Source: Clostridia bacterium
GTDB taxonomy: Bacteria; Bacillota; Clostridia; Christensenellales; Aristaeellaceae
Assembly: GCA_017544935.1 (NCBI GenBank)
Contig: JAFYDF010000154.1
Span: forward strand, 1-54,532
Direction of reading: 5' to 3'
DNA: 54,532 bases
Part shown: positions 35,709 to 44,326 of the stretch, in pieces
How positions within the stretch are numbered: the first letter of the stretch is position 1
Layout of the letters: every line of letters begins with the position of its first letter
Notes under the pieces: model-generated
Databases searched by the model: none
Told to the model about the DNA's origin: nothing
What the model saw: only the letters and a program-made list of their open reading frames with translations
Made by a program: the position numbers and the translations under genes

Positions 35709-37193
35709 ATGAAAGATAAGTTTCTTTTCCAAAGCACGCGCAGCAATGAAATCGTTGCTTCTGCTCCTGAAGCAATTCTTTCGGGAATTGCTCCGGACGG
35801 AGGTCTTTTCGTTCCAGCAGAACTCCCCCACGCAGATGTCCGGAACATTCTATCCCTTGATCCAATTCCTATGGCTGCTGCCATTCTGCATATCATGCTG
35901 CCCTCTTTTTCTGAAGAGCAGCTGATTCAGCTTGTTACAAAAGGTTATACAGCGAAATTTGACACATCTGCCATTACACCGCTCTGCGCTGTAAACAATA
36001 TGAATGTCCTTGAGCTTTTCCATGGCCCGACATGTGCCTTCAAGGACATCGCGCTGTGCCTGCTTCCGCATCTAATGAAAGCTTCCGCGAAAAGCCTTTC
36101 TGACAATAATGAGATTCTCATTCTGACCGCAACAAGCGGTGACACCGGCAAAGCAGCGCTTGAGGGGTTCAGGGATGTTGAAGGCACCCGCATTCTTGTA
36201 TTCTATCCCCGTGACGGTGTCAGTGCAGTGCAGAAAGCACAGATGGTCACACAGCAGGGCAACAATACGCATGTCTGCTCTGTCGAAGGCAACTTCGATG
36301 ATGCACAGACAGGCGTTAAGATCGCATTCCGGGCGCTTCAGGAAGAATTTCTCAGTCAAGGTGTGCGTCTGTCTTCCGCTAACTCAATCAATATCGGCCG
36401 TCTCGCCCCACAGGTTTTCTATTATTTCAGCGCCTACCGTAATCTGATTGATTCCGGAAAGATCGCTTTCGGCGATTTTGTTGATTATTCCGTTCCTACT
36501 GGCAATTTCGGCGATATCCTTGCCGGTTACTATGCTAAGCTTCTCGGGCTCCCGGTCGGCAGACTGATCTGTGCTTCCAACGCTAACAATGTCCTTACAG
36601 ACTTTCTCAATGACGGGACATATGACCGCTGCCGTCCTTTCTATACAACATATTCACCTTCCATGGACATTCTTGTTTCAAGCAACCTGGAAAGGCTTCT
36701 TTACCTTCTAAGCAATGATACTGCGCTTGTTTCATCCCTGATGAGAGATCTCTCCGTAAACGGTAAATATTCCATTCCTGCGTCACTCCTGGAGCAGCTG
36801 CAGCAGATATTCTGGTCTGACTACTGTGATGATACGCAGACTCTTAAGACCATCCATCATGTTTGGAAAGACTACGGTTATCTGCTTGATCCACATACAG
36901 CTGTTGCATGGTGTGCTGCCGAACATTATCGGGAACATTTCGGCAGAGAGCGCGAAATGGTCATTCTTTCGACCGCTTCTCCTTTCAAATTTCCAGAGGC
37001 TGTCCTATCAGCTCTCGGGATCCCGCATGAAGAGAACGGTTTCGCTGCGATGCATGAGCTCTCTAACGCAGTCAAAATGCCCATTCCCAAACCGCTTCAG
37101 GGACTTGAGAATAAACCCGTACGTCACCGTGACTCGATTAATCCGAAAGACCTGACTGAATACGTGCGTAAAAAGGCGGTAGAGTGCAAATGA
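35709..37193 (+). CDS. thrC: Threonine synthase
   Basis: A 494-residue PLP enzyme converting phosphohomoserine to threonine. It has the N-terminal TRSN...GIAPDGGLFVP block, the PLP lysine in HGPTCAFKDIAL near 105-110, TATSGDTGKAAL for phosphate binding and PTGNFGDILAGYYAK. Length fits the long bacterial form. The ribosome site is weak (GAGTGTGAG), so GTG at 35703 cannot be excluded. An inverted repeat lies just upstream. Confidence 0.97.
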   Translation: MKDKFLFQSTRSNEIVASAPEAILSGIAPDGGLFVPAELPHADVRNILSLDPIPMAAAILHIMLPSFSEEQLIQLVTKGYTAKFDTSAITPLCAVNNMNVLELFHGPTCAFKDIALCLLPHLMKASAKSLSDNNEILILTATSGDTGKAALEGFRDVEGTRILVFYPRDGVSAVQKAQMVTQQGNNTHVCSVEGNFDDAQTGVKIAFRALQEEFLSQGVRLSSANSINIGRLAPQVFYYFSAYRNLIDSGKIAFGDFVDYSVPTGNFGDILAGYYAKLLGLPVGRLICASNANNVLTDFLNDGTYDRCRPFYTTYSPSMDILVSSNLERLLYLLSNDTALVSSLMRDLSVNGKYSIPASLLEQLQQIFWSDYCDDTQTLKTIHHVWKDYGYLLDPHTAVAWCAAEHYREHFGREREMVILSTASPFKFPEAVLSALGIPHEENGFAAMHELSNAVKMPIPKPLQGLENKPVRHRDSINPKDLTEYVRKKAVECK

Positions 37194-38083
37194 ATGACGT
37201 GATCGTCCGTGCGCCTGCCTCCACAGCCAACCTGGCAGCAGGTTTTGATATCCTGGGCTGCGCTCTTAAACTGTACAGTACACTCCGTTTCACAGTTAGC
37301 GACCGTCTGTCCTTCAGCGGCTGTGACCCGAAATGGCAGAATACCGAAAACCTTGCCTGGCGTGCATTCAGCAGGATGTTTGAAGCTGCCGGGAAGCAGG
37401 CACCGAATGTTCATATCGATATTCATTCCGACATCCCGGCAGCCGGCGGCTTGGGATCGTCTGCAGCACTGCTATCCGCAGGTGTACTGGCGGCAAATGC
37501 AATTGGCGGGCTGGGGCTTGCAACGGAAGCATTGCTGGCTGTTGCGACTGAGCTCGAAGGGCATCCCGACAATGTAGCCCCTGCATTGTATGGCGGTTTG
37601 ATCGCTTCCATGCAGGAAGACGGGCATATCTATACCGCTCAGTATACGCCCCATCCTTTACTGCGTTTTGTCGTACTGTCTCCTGACTTTCCGCTGTCTA
37701 CGCAGAAAGCGCGCAGTGTACTGCCTGCTTCTGTATCAAGAGCAGACGCAATCTACAACTGTGCGCATCTTGTGATGCTTCTGCGCGCGCTCGAAATTGG
37801 TGATGAATCCCTGATTGCTGCTTCTCTGCGCGACAGGCTTCATCAGCCGTACCGTTTCCCGCTGATCGAGGAATATGTTAATGTACGTTCCGTCGCTGAA
37901 CACAATGGCTGCAATGCTCTATGCATCAGCGGTGCAGGCCCGGCACTGTTATGTCTGACACGTGATGTCAGCTTTGCCGGCCGCATGGAAAATGATTTGA
38001 AAGCAATGCATCATTATTGGCGTGTCCTGGACCTGGCCGTCGACACTGACGGTACCAAGATACTGTCATACGGAGGAAACTGA
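37190..38083 (+). CDS. thrB: Homoserine kinase
   Basis: A 297-residue GHMP-family kinase that phosphorylates homoserine. Motif 1 is VRAPASTANLAAGFD at 5-19 and the ATP-binding loop is PAAGGLGSSAALLSAG near 82-97. GHPDNVAPALYGG and the C-terminal ISGAGPALLCL complete the set. The ATG overlaps the thrC stop as ATGA. It follows thrC directly, the order found in many Firmicutes. Confidence 0.96.
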   Translation: MNDVIVRAPASTANLAAGFDILGCALKLYSTLRFTVSDRLSFSGCDPKWQNTENLAWRAFSRMFEAAGKQAPNVHIDIHSDIPAAGGLGSSAALLSAGVLAANAIGGLGLATEALLAVATELEGHPDNVAPALYGGLIASMQEDGHIYTAQYTPHPLLRFVVLSPDFPLSTQKARSVLPASVSRADAIYNCAHLVMLLRALEIGDESLIAASLRDRLHQPYRFPLIEEYVNVRSVAEHNGCNALCISGAGPALLCLTRDVSFAGRMENDLKAMHHYWRVLDLAVDTDGTKILSYGGN

Positions 38084-38088
38084 TTCTA

Positions 38089-38703
38089 ATGTATGCTCGA
38101 TTTTTCAAACGGCCGCTTGACCTGATTCTATCGCTTCTGGCGCTGATATTGCTGTCCCCTTTATTTGTGGGAATAGCTGTCTGGATCAAGCTCGACTCAA
38201 AAGGACCAGTTTTTTTCCGTCAAAAGCGTGTCGGAAAAGGCAAAAAACTGTTCCTGATTTTTAAATTCCGTTCCATGCGCAATGATACTCCGCACGATAC
38301 TCCTACGCATATGATGAAAAACCCCAATTCGTATATTACCAAGTGCGGCGCATTACTGCGCAAGACCTCTCTGGATGAACTCCCGCAGCTTCTGAACATA
38401 TTACGTGGCGATATGAGTATCGTCGGCCCACGCCCTGCGCTTTTCAATCAGGATGATCTGATTGCCGAGCGTGACAAATGGCATGCGAATGATGTTCGTC
38501 CCGGTTTGACAGGCTGGGCACAGATCAACGGCCGCGACAGGCTTTCCATTCCGAAAAAAGCCAAATTCGATGGAGAATACGCTGCAAATATCACTTTCAT
38601 GTTTGACCTTCGCTGCATTTTCGGAACTTTCAGCTATGTCCTGCACCAGCGCGGCATCGTGGAAGGCACGCAGGATAACAACGGCAAAGAGAACAATCAA
38701 TGA
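38089..38703 (+). CDS. Monotopic phosphoglycosyl transferase (bacterial sugar transferase)
   Basis: A 204-residue protein that probably moves a sugar-1-phosphate onto undecaprenyl phosphate to begin a surface glycan. It has the re-entrant N-terminal helix ([21 protein letters not shown]), the FRQKRVGK and FKFRSM motifs, the catalytic Asp-Glu of TSLDELPQL near 87-95, and [10 protein letters not shown]. It sits 5 bases after thrB and overlaps the epimerase by ATGA. Its glycosyl donor is unknown, and no polymerase, flippase or glycosyltransferase cluster follows. Confidence 0.92.
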   Translation: MYARFFKRPLDLILSLLALILLSPLFVGIAVWIKLDSKGPVFFRQKRVGKGKKLFLIFKFRSMRNDTPHDTPTHMMKNPNSYITKCGALLRKTSLDELPQLLNILRGDMSIVGPRPALFNQDDLIAERDKWHANDVRPGLTGWAQINGRDRLSIPKKAKFDGEYAANITFMFDLRCIFGTFSYVLHQRGIVEGTQDNNGKENNQ

Positions 38704-39566
38704 ATATACTGATCACTGGTGAAAACAGTTTTATAGGCACTTCATTCACGCGCTTTGCTGCGGAAATGTCTCAGCATACCCTGAAAACGGTATCTTTGCG
38801 TGACAATGCACTGCCTGACATTGATTTTACTAATATAGATACTGTATTTCACGTGGCAGGAATCGCACATGTTGATTATGGCCGTCCGACCGATGAACAA
38901 AAAAAGCTATACAGAAAAGTAAACACTGAACTGCCTATTGAGACGGCAAAGCGAGCCAAGAACGCCGGTGTCAGGCAGTTTATCTTCATGAGTTCATCAA
39001 TCGTTTATAATAAATACAGAAATAAAAAAGACCGTATCGGTCCGAATACCATTCCGTCTCCCAGCAGTGTATACGGTTTCAGCAAGCTGAATGCGGAGAA
39101 AGGACTTCTGGCCTTATCTGATGATACATTCCGAGTCTGTATCATCCGTTCCCCGCTCGTTTACGGACCCGGCTGTAAGGGAAACTATCCAACCCTGTCA
39201 AAAGCAGCCCACTGCCTTCCATTTTTCCCGAAAATAGACAACGAGCGCTCTATTCTCTTTATCGATCACCTGTCCCGATTTGTCCTTTATCTTATGGAAA
39301 ACCTCGAAGCAGGTATATTCTGGCCACAGAATTCCGAATATGTTTCGACAGATATGCTCGTTCGAACCATAGCAAAAGTGAATAACCGCAGGATCCTGAT
39401 AATACCCGGTTTCAATTGGATGTTCCGGCTTCTTTCACGCTGGAGTCATACCGTCAGGACCGCGATCAACAGCTGCGCGTACGAGCAGTCAATGAGCCAG
39501 TGTAAAATGGATTACCGTCCACTCACGCTCGAGCAGACTATTTCCATCACAGAAGGCAGAAAATAG
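38700..39566 (+). CDS. NAD-dependent sugar epimerase/dehydratase (extended SDR)
   Basis: A 288-residue extended short-chain dehydrogenase/reductase. The nucleotide-binding glycine motif is ITGENSFIG at 5-13, VFHVAGIAHV follows, and the active-site pair Y-x3-K is VYGFSKLNAEK near 128-138. The family makes or alters nucleotide sugars. Coupling with the sugar transferase suggests it prepares the transferred sugar. A terminator follows. Confidence 0.88.
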   Translation: MNILITGENSFIGTSFTRFAAEMSQHTLKTVSLRDNALPDIDFTNIDTVFHVAGIAHVDYGRPTDEQKKLYRKVNTELPIETAKRAKNAGVRQFIFMSSSIVYNKYRNKKDRIGPNTIPSPSSVYGFSKLNAEKGLLALSDDTFRVCIIRSPLVYGPGCKGNYPTLSKAAHCLPFFPKIDNERSILFIDHLSRFVLYLMENLEAGIFWPQNSEYVSTDMLVRTIAKVNNRRILIIPGFNWMFRLLSRWSHTVRTAINSCAYEQSMSQCKMDYRPLTLEQTISITEGRK

Positions 39567-39600
39567 AACTTTATCCCGTTATAAACGTACCGTAGTACAC

Positions 39601-39641
39601 AAAAATGCGACTTAATCCAAATTCGGATAAGCCGCATTTTT
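39601..39641. terminator. Bidirectional intrinsic terminator
   Basis: AAAAATGCG...CGCATTTTT with an inner ATCC/GGAT stem and small internal mismatches. A- and T-runs outside serve both the epimerase (+) and the pseudo-receiver gene (-). Confidence 0.85.
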
Positions 39642-39651
39642 CGTATAAAAG

Positions 39652-40452
39652 TTATTGTTTTGTCAAAGCGCAGAGGTTCTCAATCGTATATCGCTTGAGC
39701 AGCACCATATCAAGCCCAAGGTATTCGGAAACATCATCAAGCACTCTGTGAATACGCTTATCTGCACGTTCAGTCATACTTTCAAGTGGCTCGATCTCCT
39801 GATCATCGCGCTGGCACACCACGATACGGATATGTCTGGGTGTCATGACAGCGACGATATAATACAGATCTTCATAGTACCGTCCGAAGAAGTTGCTGCG
39901 CAGCGCATTCTCCAGGCGTTCAGTACCATAATGCCAGCGCATCGACATATAGACTTCGCCCTGCGGCATATCATATTCATAAACGATGCACGGCCGGTCA
40001 ACGGAAAGATGTGAACGCAGCATCTGCAGGCGGCCGAGCAGGACCTTTTCATCGTCCAACTCCCCGCACAGCAAAGAATGCATGAGTTCATCACGAAGCA
40101 TTGCCATCACGACAGACTCATCGAAAACCTCATCCGAAGTATCCGCATACAGTCTGTCAAGCACGCGGCGCATATCATCAAGAATATGGCGCTGCGCCTG
40201 CATACTGCGGCGGATCTCAAAAACAGGCAGGTTTGGCCGAACAGTCGTCAGATACTTATTCAGATGAGCGGCTTCATACTTTGAGAGCAAATAAGCAACA
40301 CAATCAATTCTTCCGTTTTCGATTGCCTGGATGGCACTGTTTGCGTCGTTTACGATAACCGGGGGTTTAAAATACAGCTGATCCCACTGGACGCTGCTGT
40401 TCAGCTTATCCAGTACGGCCGGTTCATTTGTCGCTAACAAGATCCGATACAT
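39652..40452 (-). CDS. Pseudo-receiver protein, no DNA-binding domain (function unknown)
   Basis: A 266-residue cytoplasmic protein. The first 75 residues follow the beta-alpha pattern of response-regulator receivers (YRILLATNEPAVLDKL...IVNDANSAIQAIENGRIDCVAYLL), resembling YesN/AraC-type two-component regulators. The position expected to hold the phosphorylated Asp is not acidic (DCVAYLL). The remaining 190 residues match the middle domain of such regulators loosely, but there is no C-terminal helix-turn-helix. The ATG at 40452 has GGAGG 7-8 bases upstream. It has its own promoter. Similarity is by eye, so this could be a distinct family. Confidence 0.65.
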   Translation of the reverse strand: MYRILLATNEPAVLDKLNSSVQWDQLYFKPPVIVNDANSAIQAIENGRIDCVAYLLSKYEAAHLNKYLTTVRPNLPVFEIRRSMQAQRHILDDMRRVLDRLYADTSDEVFDESVVMAMLRDELMHSLLCGELDDEKVLLGRLQMLRSHLSVDRPCIVYEYDMPQGEVYMSMRWHYGTERLENALRSNFFGRYYEDLYYIVAVMTPRHIRIVVCQRDDQEIEPLESMTERADKRIHRVLDDVSEYLGLDMVLLKRYTIENLCALTKQ

Positions 40453-40486
40453 TTCATATCCTCCGTGCAGTTTCCCTGCAGATGGT

Positions 40487-40515
40487 ATTTTAGCACGATA
40501 GAAATTAACGTGCAA
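40487..40515 (-). promoter_or_regulatory. Sigma-A promoter of the pseudo-receiver gene
   Basis: Minus-strand TTGCAC (40510-40515), 17-base spacer, TAAAAT (40487-40492). Confidence 0.75.
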
Positions 40516-40618
40516 GTTTTTTTGTTGTCCATACTATCTAAAAAAATTCTTCGAATTTTGCAGGATTTTATTAAAATATGCAGAAATATATTTGATAAAC
40601 TCTTACGGAGGTTTGTTT

Positions 40619-40993
40619 ATGCCGTCTAAAGAATCAAAAGGCCGTACACGGCTGCTTGATCTTCAGGTGCGTCCCCTTGTCCTGTTCTGCATTCTTTTTG
40701 TCCTGATCGCAGTCGGCTGGATGTATATCAGGAGTATCAATCAGGATACTGAAGTGCTCCGTGCCCAGGTCATTCAATTACGAAACGAGCGTGATCTTCT
40801 CTCAAAACAGCAGAATAGACTCAGAAATGAAGTCGCGATCCTGGATACGGATGACTATATCATTGCGAAAGCGCGGCAGCTTTACGGGTATATGATGCCC
40901 AATGAACTCCTGTTCGTAATTAAAAACCCGGAAGCACTTTACGGAGATGACGCAGAAAAGATCGAGATGTATGTACTGGAGAGCCTTGATTAA
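40619..40993 (+). CDS. FtsB/DivIC-like septum formation protein
   Basis: A 124-residue bitopic protein: a charged cytoplasmic tail (1-20), one membrane helix (about 22-40, PLVLFCILFVLIAVGWMYI), a heptad-rich coiled coil (about 48-80: TEVLRAQVIQLRNERDLLSKQQNRLRNEV) and a short outside domain with ARQLYGYMMPNE. This matches FtsL/DivIC proteins that scaffold the divisome. The ATG at 40619 has CGGAGG 7 bases upstream. No further division genes are adjacent. Confidence 0.87.
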   Translation: MPSKESKGRTRLLDLQVRPLVLFCILFVLIAVGWMYIRSINQDTEVLRAQVIQLRNERDLLSKQQNRLRNEVAILDTDDYIIAKARQLYGYMMPNELLFVIKNPEALYGDDAEKIEMYVLESLD

Positions 40994-41014
40994 CGAATTG
41001 TTCATAATTATCGC

Positions 41015-41043
41015 TTGATATCCGAAACCAAATTATGTATAAT
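41015..41043 (+). promoter_or_regulatory. Sigma-A promoter of the foldase-like lipoprotein gene
   Basis: TTGATA (41015-41020), 17-base spacer, TATAAT (41038-41043), about 30 bases before the start codon. Confidence 0.85.
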
Positions 41044-41072
41044 CATATGGCAAATCACATGATTGGAGTGCT

Positions 41073-42203
41073 ATGACCTTGAGTAAGAAAGTTTTGTTTT
41101 CCCTGATTCTCGTTGCTGTGATGCTTCTCTCCGGCTGCTCCCTTGAACTGAAGGATTCCGCCGTTGATGCCAATCAGACCATTATTGAGGTAAACGGCGT
41201 GCATGTTGCAAAGAGCACTTTCCTCAACACTTATAACTACAACCTCTATTCCGAGCAGTACTATGCTCAGATGATGTCTCAGTTTGGAATGTCCGACGGC
41301 TCTGTCGACGAGAATAAAGTTCTCGAAACAACTGTCAACAATATTATCAACGGTCTTGTGCTTCAGCAGAAAGCTGAAGAGCTCGGATTTGACAAGTTCA
41401 CTGATGAAGAGACTGCCGAGCTGACTGCAGAGGCTCAGGAAGCGTATGAATCCCAGCTCGAGACCATCAAGAGTACCTTTTTCTCTGATTACGGGCTTGA
41501 AGGCACTGCTCTGGATGCTGCTGTGAAGGAATATGCTGAGAATAACGGTTACACTCTGGACTACTATATTTCTTCTGAAAAGAGCTCCCATACCAGCGAA
41601 CGTGTCCGTGCTTCCGTAACCGATTCCATTTCCATCACCGACGATGATATCTCCGCCGCTCTGACCCAGAAGATCGCCGATGAAAAGGCCAGCTATGAGA
41701 GCAACCTTGGTACCTGGGGCAGGAACGCGAATGCCGGCACCACCACATATTACACGCCTGCCGGATACCGTACCGTGAAGTACATTGAGATTCAGAAGCC
41801 TGCCGCTGGTGAAAACGGTGAAGTGGACACCACCGAAGCCCTGGCACAAGCCGCCGCTCTGACCGAGCGCATTGCCGCCGGTGAAGCGATTGATGCCCTT
41901 GATGCAGACGTTAAGGAAAAGTTCGTCTGCAGCGCCAGCACCGATGTTGATTCCGCTGTTGTTGCCGCCGTCACCGGGCTTACCGAAAAGGGAGCCTGCA
42001 CTGACGTTCTCGAGACTGAAAAAAGTTATTTCATTGCCCAGTATGTCGATGATGTTGCCGAGCATGAAGCCACCTTGGAAGAAGCCCGTGACCTGCTTTA
42101 TAACGAGGTCCTGACCGCCGCTCAGGATAATGCATATCAGGCTGCTTTCTCTGAATGGGTTAATGCTTCCGACGTCAAGATCAATCTGGACCGTCTCAAC
42201 TGA
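41073..42203 (+). CDS. SurA/PrsA-like lipoprotein, probably without isomerase activity
   Basis: A 376-residue exported lipoprotein. The signal peptide ends in the lipobox LLSGC (Cys22). A chaperone-type SurA_N region follows (about 36-190: IIEVNGVHVAKSTFLNTYN... and repeated helices). The later part looks like a decayed parvulin domain: YRTVKYIEIQ stands where active enzymes have the RASHILV-type histidine strand, followed by a helix AAALTERIAAGEAIDAL. So chaperone rather than isomerase function is likely. The gene is monocistronic, with its own promoter and terminator, and uses strongly favoured codons. Confidence 0.82.
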   Translation: MTLSKKVLFSLILVAVMLLSGCSLELKDSAVDANQTIIEVNGVHVAKSTFLNTYNYNLYSEQYYAQMMSQFGMSDGSVDENKVLETTVNNIINGLVLQQKAEELGFDKFTDEETAELTAEAQEAYESQLETIKSTFFSDYGLEGTALDAAVKEYAENNGYTLDYYISSEKSSHTSERVRASVTDSISITDDDISAALTQKIADEKASYESNLGTWGRNANAGTTTYYTPAGYRTVKYIEIQKPAAGENGEVDTTEALAQAAALTERIAAGEAIDALDADVKEKFVCSASTDVDSAVVAAVTGLTEKGACTDVLETEKSYFIAQYVDDVAEHEATLEEARDLLYNEVLTAAQDNAYQAAFSEWVNASDVKINLDRLN

Positions 42204-42221
42204 TCATTCAATTGTTACACT

Positions 42222-42250
42222 CCGGGCACGATAACGTGCCCGGCTTTTTA
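42222..42250 (+). terminator. Intrinsic terminator after the lipoprotein gene
   Basis: CCGGGCACG (42222-42230), loop ATAA, CGTGCCCGG (42235-42243), then CTTTTTATT. Nine perfect GC-rich pairs. Confidence 0.95.
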
Positions 42251-42279
42251 TTGCGTTTTCATTCAGGGTAATCTATAAT
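42251..42279 (+). promoter_or_regulatory. Sigma-A promoter of the 42304 membrane protein and dus
   Basis: TTGCGT (42251-42256), 17-base spacer, TATAAT (42274-42279). It begins directly after the terminator U-tract. Confidence 0.8.
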
Positions 42280-42303
42280 AGGGTTCGAAAGGAGGATGTT
42301 CTG

Positions 42304-42807
42304 ATGCGCAGTCTTCGCAGATTTGTATGGTTCATTGCGTCGCGTCTGCTGATTGTCCTGCTCGTGCTGGGCATTCTCACTATCACGCTGTATTACGCAA
42401 TGAACGCTACCGGGATCTACGTAATCATCAAGGATGGCATGGCTAAACGCGCCCAGGTCATCATGATGAATGAACCCACATCCTCCCTTGACAGCTACTT
42501 CTCACAGAACTGGATTGCCCGTGATGATGGTGTTCAGGACGCAGTAAACGGAAACGGCCCTTACCGGAACTGCAGCATTACAGGTTTTGACCACCGTATT
42601 TCCCTTTCCCGTGTCTGGAGCTGGCCCTGGGAAAACTACGCTACCGCGACCGTGACAGAGAGTATTCCCGGTATCGACGGCCGGTCGGCTTCAGGAACAG
42701 TACCCGGATGGCCTACATCGAAATATACGATCACGCTTTCAAAGGAAAGCGGGACATGGAAGATCCGAAATATCACGCTGCTGGAACGGGTATCAAATGA
42801 TCAGTAA
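42304..42807 (+). CDS. Membrane-anchored protein of unknown function
   Basis: A 167-residue protein with an Arg-rich start and one membrane helix (about 10-33), then an outside domain of about 130 residues that is rich in aromatic residues ([17 protein letters not shown]) and ends in a strand pattern [17 protein letters not shown]. The last part resembles small secreted immunity-type or SnoaL-like folds only vaguely; I do not recognise a family. The ATG follows GGAGG by 8 bases. It overlaps dus by eleven bases, so the two are co-transcribed. Confidence 0.78.
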   Translation: MRSLRRFVWFIASRLLIVLLVLGILTITLYYAMNATGIYVIIKDGMAKRAQVIMMNEPTSSLDSYFSQNWIARDDGVQDAVNGNGPYRNCSITGFDHRISLSRVWSWPWENYATATVTESIPGIDGRSASGTVPGWPTSKYTITLSKESGTWKIRNITLLERVSNDQ

Positions 42808-43780
42808 TAAATTGCTTCTTTCCCTGGCACCGATGGCCGGGATCAGTGACTGGCCGATGCGTACGCTTTGTACTGAACAAGGCTGCAATCATACAACGAC
42901 CGAGATGGTCAGCGCCATAGGCCTGCTTACTGCGCCGAAAGATCTTAATGTATATAAATTCCTTCTGCATGTCGGTTCTGATGAGCCGGCACCTTTTGTG
43001 CAGATTTTCGGCCGCGATCCCGCCATTCTTGCGGATGCAGCATCCTACCTGACTTCCCTGAACCGTTTTTCGGGAATAGATATCAATATGGGTTGTCCCG
43101 CTCCGAAAGTAACTTCAGGCGGAAATGGCAGCGCGCTGATGCGCGACCTCCCGCAATGTGAACGTATTATTAAAGCTGTACGCAGCGCTACGTCCCTTCC
43201 CCTGAGCATTAAGATGCGTCTGGGATGGGATGATTCTTCGCGCTGTGCTGTCGAGCTTTCTCAGATCGCCGAGGACAGCGGTGCAAACCTTCTGACTGTG
43301 CACGGCAGAACGCGTGTACAGCAGTATTCAGGCCATGCCGACTGGGAATATGTATCCAAAGTCAAGCAGGCCGTAAAAATTCCGGTACTTATAAACGGCG
43401 ATATCACGGATGCGGAATCCGCGCGTGAAGCGCTGAATATCAGTGGCTGCGATGGAATCGCAATCGGTCGCGGAGCGCTTGGGAACCCTTTTGTTTTCAA
43501 AGAAATATTATCGAGTCTTAACGGTCTCCCCTATGAACCTCCATGTCTAGAGAATATCATTGAGACAGCACTGCGTCACAGCAGGACGATGATCGAATGG
43601 AAGGGTGAGCACAGTGCGGTTCTCGAGATGCGCAAGCATCTATGCTGGTATATCCGCGGTCAGCGCGGCGCAGCGGCGTTTCGTACCCGAATCACGCATG
43701 CCGCTTCCTATGACCAGATCCATGCCCTTCTTATGGAGTTTCTCGAAAACAATAGCAGGCCAATAGAAATCCCGCAATAA
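42797..43780 (+). CDS. dus: tRNA-dihydrouridine synthase
   Basis: A 327-residue FMN enzyme that reduces uridine in the tRNA D-loop. It has the [12 protein letters not shown] start, the catalytic cysteine in [20 protein letters not shown] near 97-116, [26 protein letters not shown] and the FMN-binding GDITD and [10 protein letters not shown]. Length matches the bacterial DusB/DusA size range. It overlaps the upstream membrane-protein gene. No obvious terminator follows. Confidence 0.96.
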   Translation: MISNKLLLSLAPMAGISDWPMRTLCTEQGCNHTTTEMVSAIGLLTAPKDLNVYKFLLHVGSDEPAPFVQIFGRDPAILADAASYLTSLNRFSGIDINMGCPAPKVTSGGNGSALMRDLPQCERIIKAVRSATSLPLSIKMRLGWDDSSRCAVELSQIAEDSGANLLTVHGRTRVQQYSGHADWEYVSKVKQAVKIPVLINGDITDAESAREALNISGCDGIAIGRGALGNPFVFKEILSSLNGLPYEPPCLENIIETALRHSRTMIEWKGEHSAVLEMRKHLCWYIRGQRGAAAFRTRITHAASYDQIHALLMEFLENNSRPIEIPQ

Positions 43781-43807
43781 ATATACATGATTTTTTTCTA
43801 TTACTCA

Positions 43808-43836
43808 TTGACATTATCCCCCTTTCATGATATTCT
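43808..43836 (+). promoter_or_regulatory. Sigma-A promoter of iscR-iscS-iscU
   Basis: TTGACA (43808-43813), 17-base spacer, TATTCT (43831-43836). Confidence 0.8.
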
Positions 43837-43846
43837 TTATCAGAAT

Positions 43847-43865
43847 TCCGATTAATTAACTCGGA
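43847..43865 (+). promoter_or_regulatory. Putative IscR operator
   Basis: TCCGA-TTAATTAAC-TCGGA, an inverted repeat with a 9-base AT-rich centre, lies between the -10 box and the iscR ribosome site. The shape resembles Rrf2/IscR sites (…GACTAAAATACTCGG… type). Binding here would block transcription, giving autoregulation. This is inference from position and shape. Confidence 0.6.
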
Positions 43866-43885
43866 TATCAGAAAGGAGCTTTGCC

Positions 43886-44326
43886 TTGAAACTTTCTACC
43901 CGCGGTAAATATGGCCTGTATGCGATGACATACCTGGCACAGAAAGCGGAAGAAGGCCCGCAGCCGCTGCGTGCGATCGCGCAGGTCGGCAAGCTTCCAG
44001 ATCAATATCTGGAGCAGCTTCTGGGCTCGCTTCGCAAAGCCGGACTGGTGGCAACGGTACGCGGCGCACAGGGTGGATATCAGCTTGCGCTTGACCCGTC
44101 ACAGATCACAGTCGCTAACGTTCTGGATGCAACGGAGGGCCCATTAAACCTTTCTGACTGCACTTCCGACGGTGATCCGTGCTGCCCGTTCAGTGAAAAC
44201 TGCTGTACAAGGCCGCTTCTGGAATATCTGACTAATAGCATCAACAATCTACTGCATAGTATTACACTGCAGGATATGATCACAACGAAGGAGATGAATG
44301 GATTTGGACAGGATTTACATGGATAA
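43886..44326 (+). CDS. iscR: Rrf2-family regulator, IscR-like
   Basis: A 146-residue winged-helix regulator of iron-sulfur biogenesis. The N-terminal MKLSTRGKYGLYAM and QYLEQLLGSLRKAGLV..RGAQGGYQL blocks define Rrf2 proteins. Cysteines at 92, 99, 100, 106 and 107 (DCTSDGDPCCPFSENCC) sit where E. coli IscR holds its cluster (92, 98, 104), so it probably binds Fe-S rather than acting as a CymR-type protein. Start is TTG at 43886 behind AAGGAG. It overlaps iscS by 29 bases. Confidence 0.9.
   Translation: MKLSTRGKYGLYAMTYLAQKAEEGPQPLRAIAQVGKLPDQYLEQLLGSLRKAGLVATVRGAQGGYQLALDPSQITVANVLDATEGPLNLSDCTSDGDPCCPFSENCCTRPLLEYLTNSINNLLHSITLQDMITTKEMNGFGQDLHG

Noticed and set aside
41055..42065. Open frame antisense to the foldase-like lipoprotein gene (about 336 codons)
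   Set aside because: Opposite-strand shadow of a gene with strong codon bias; the plus gene has lipobox, promoter and terminator.
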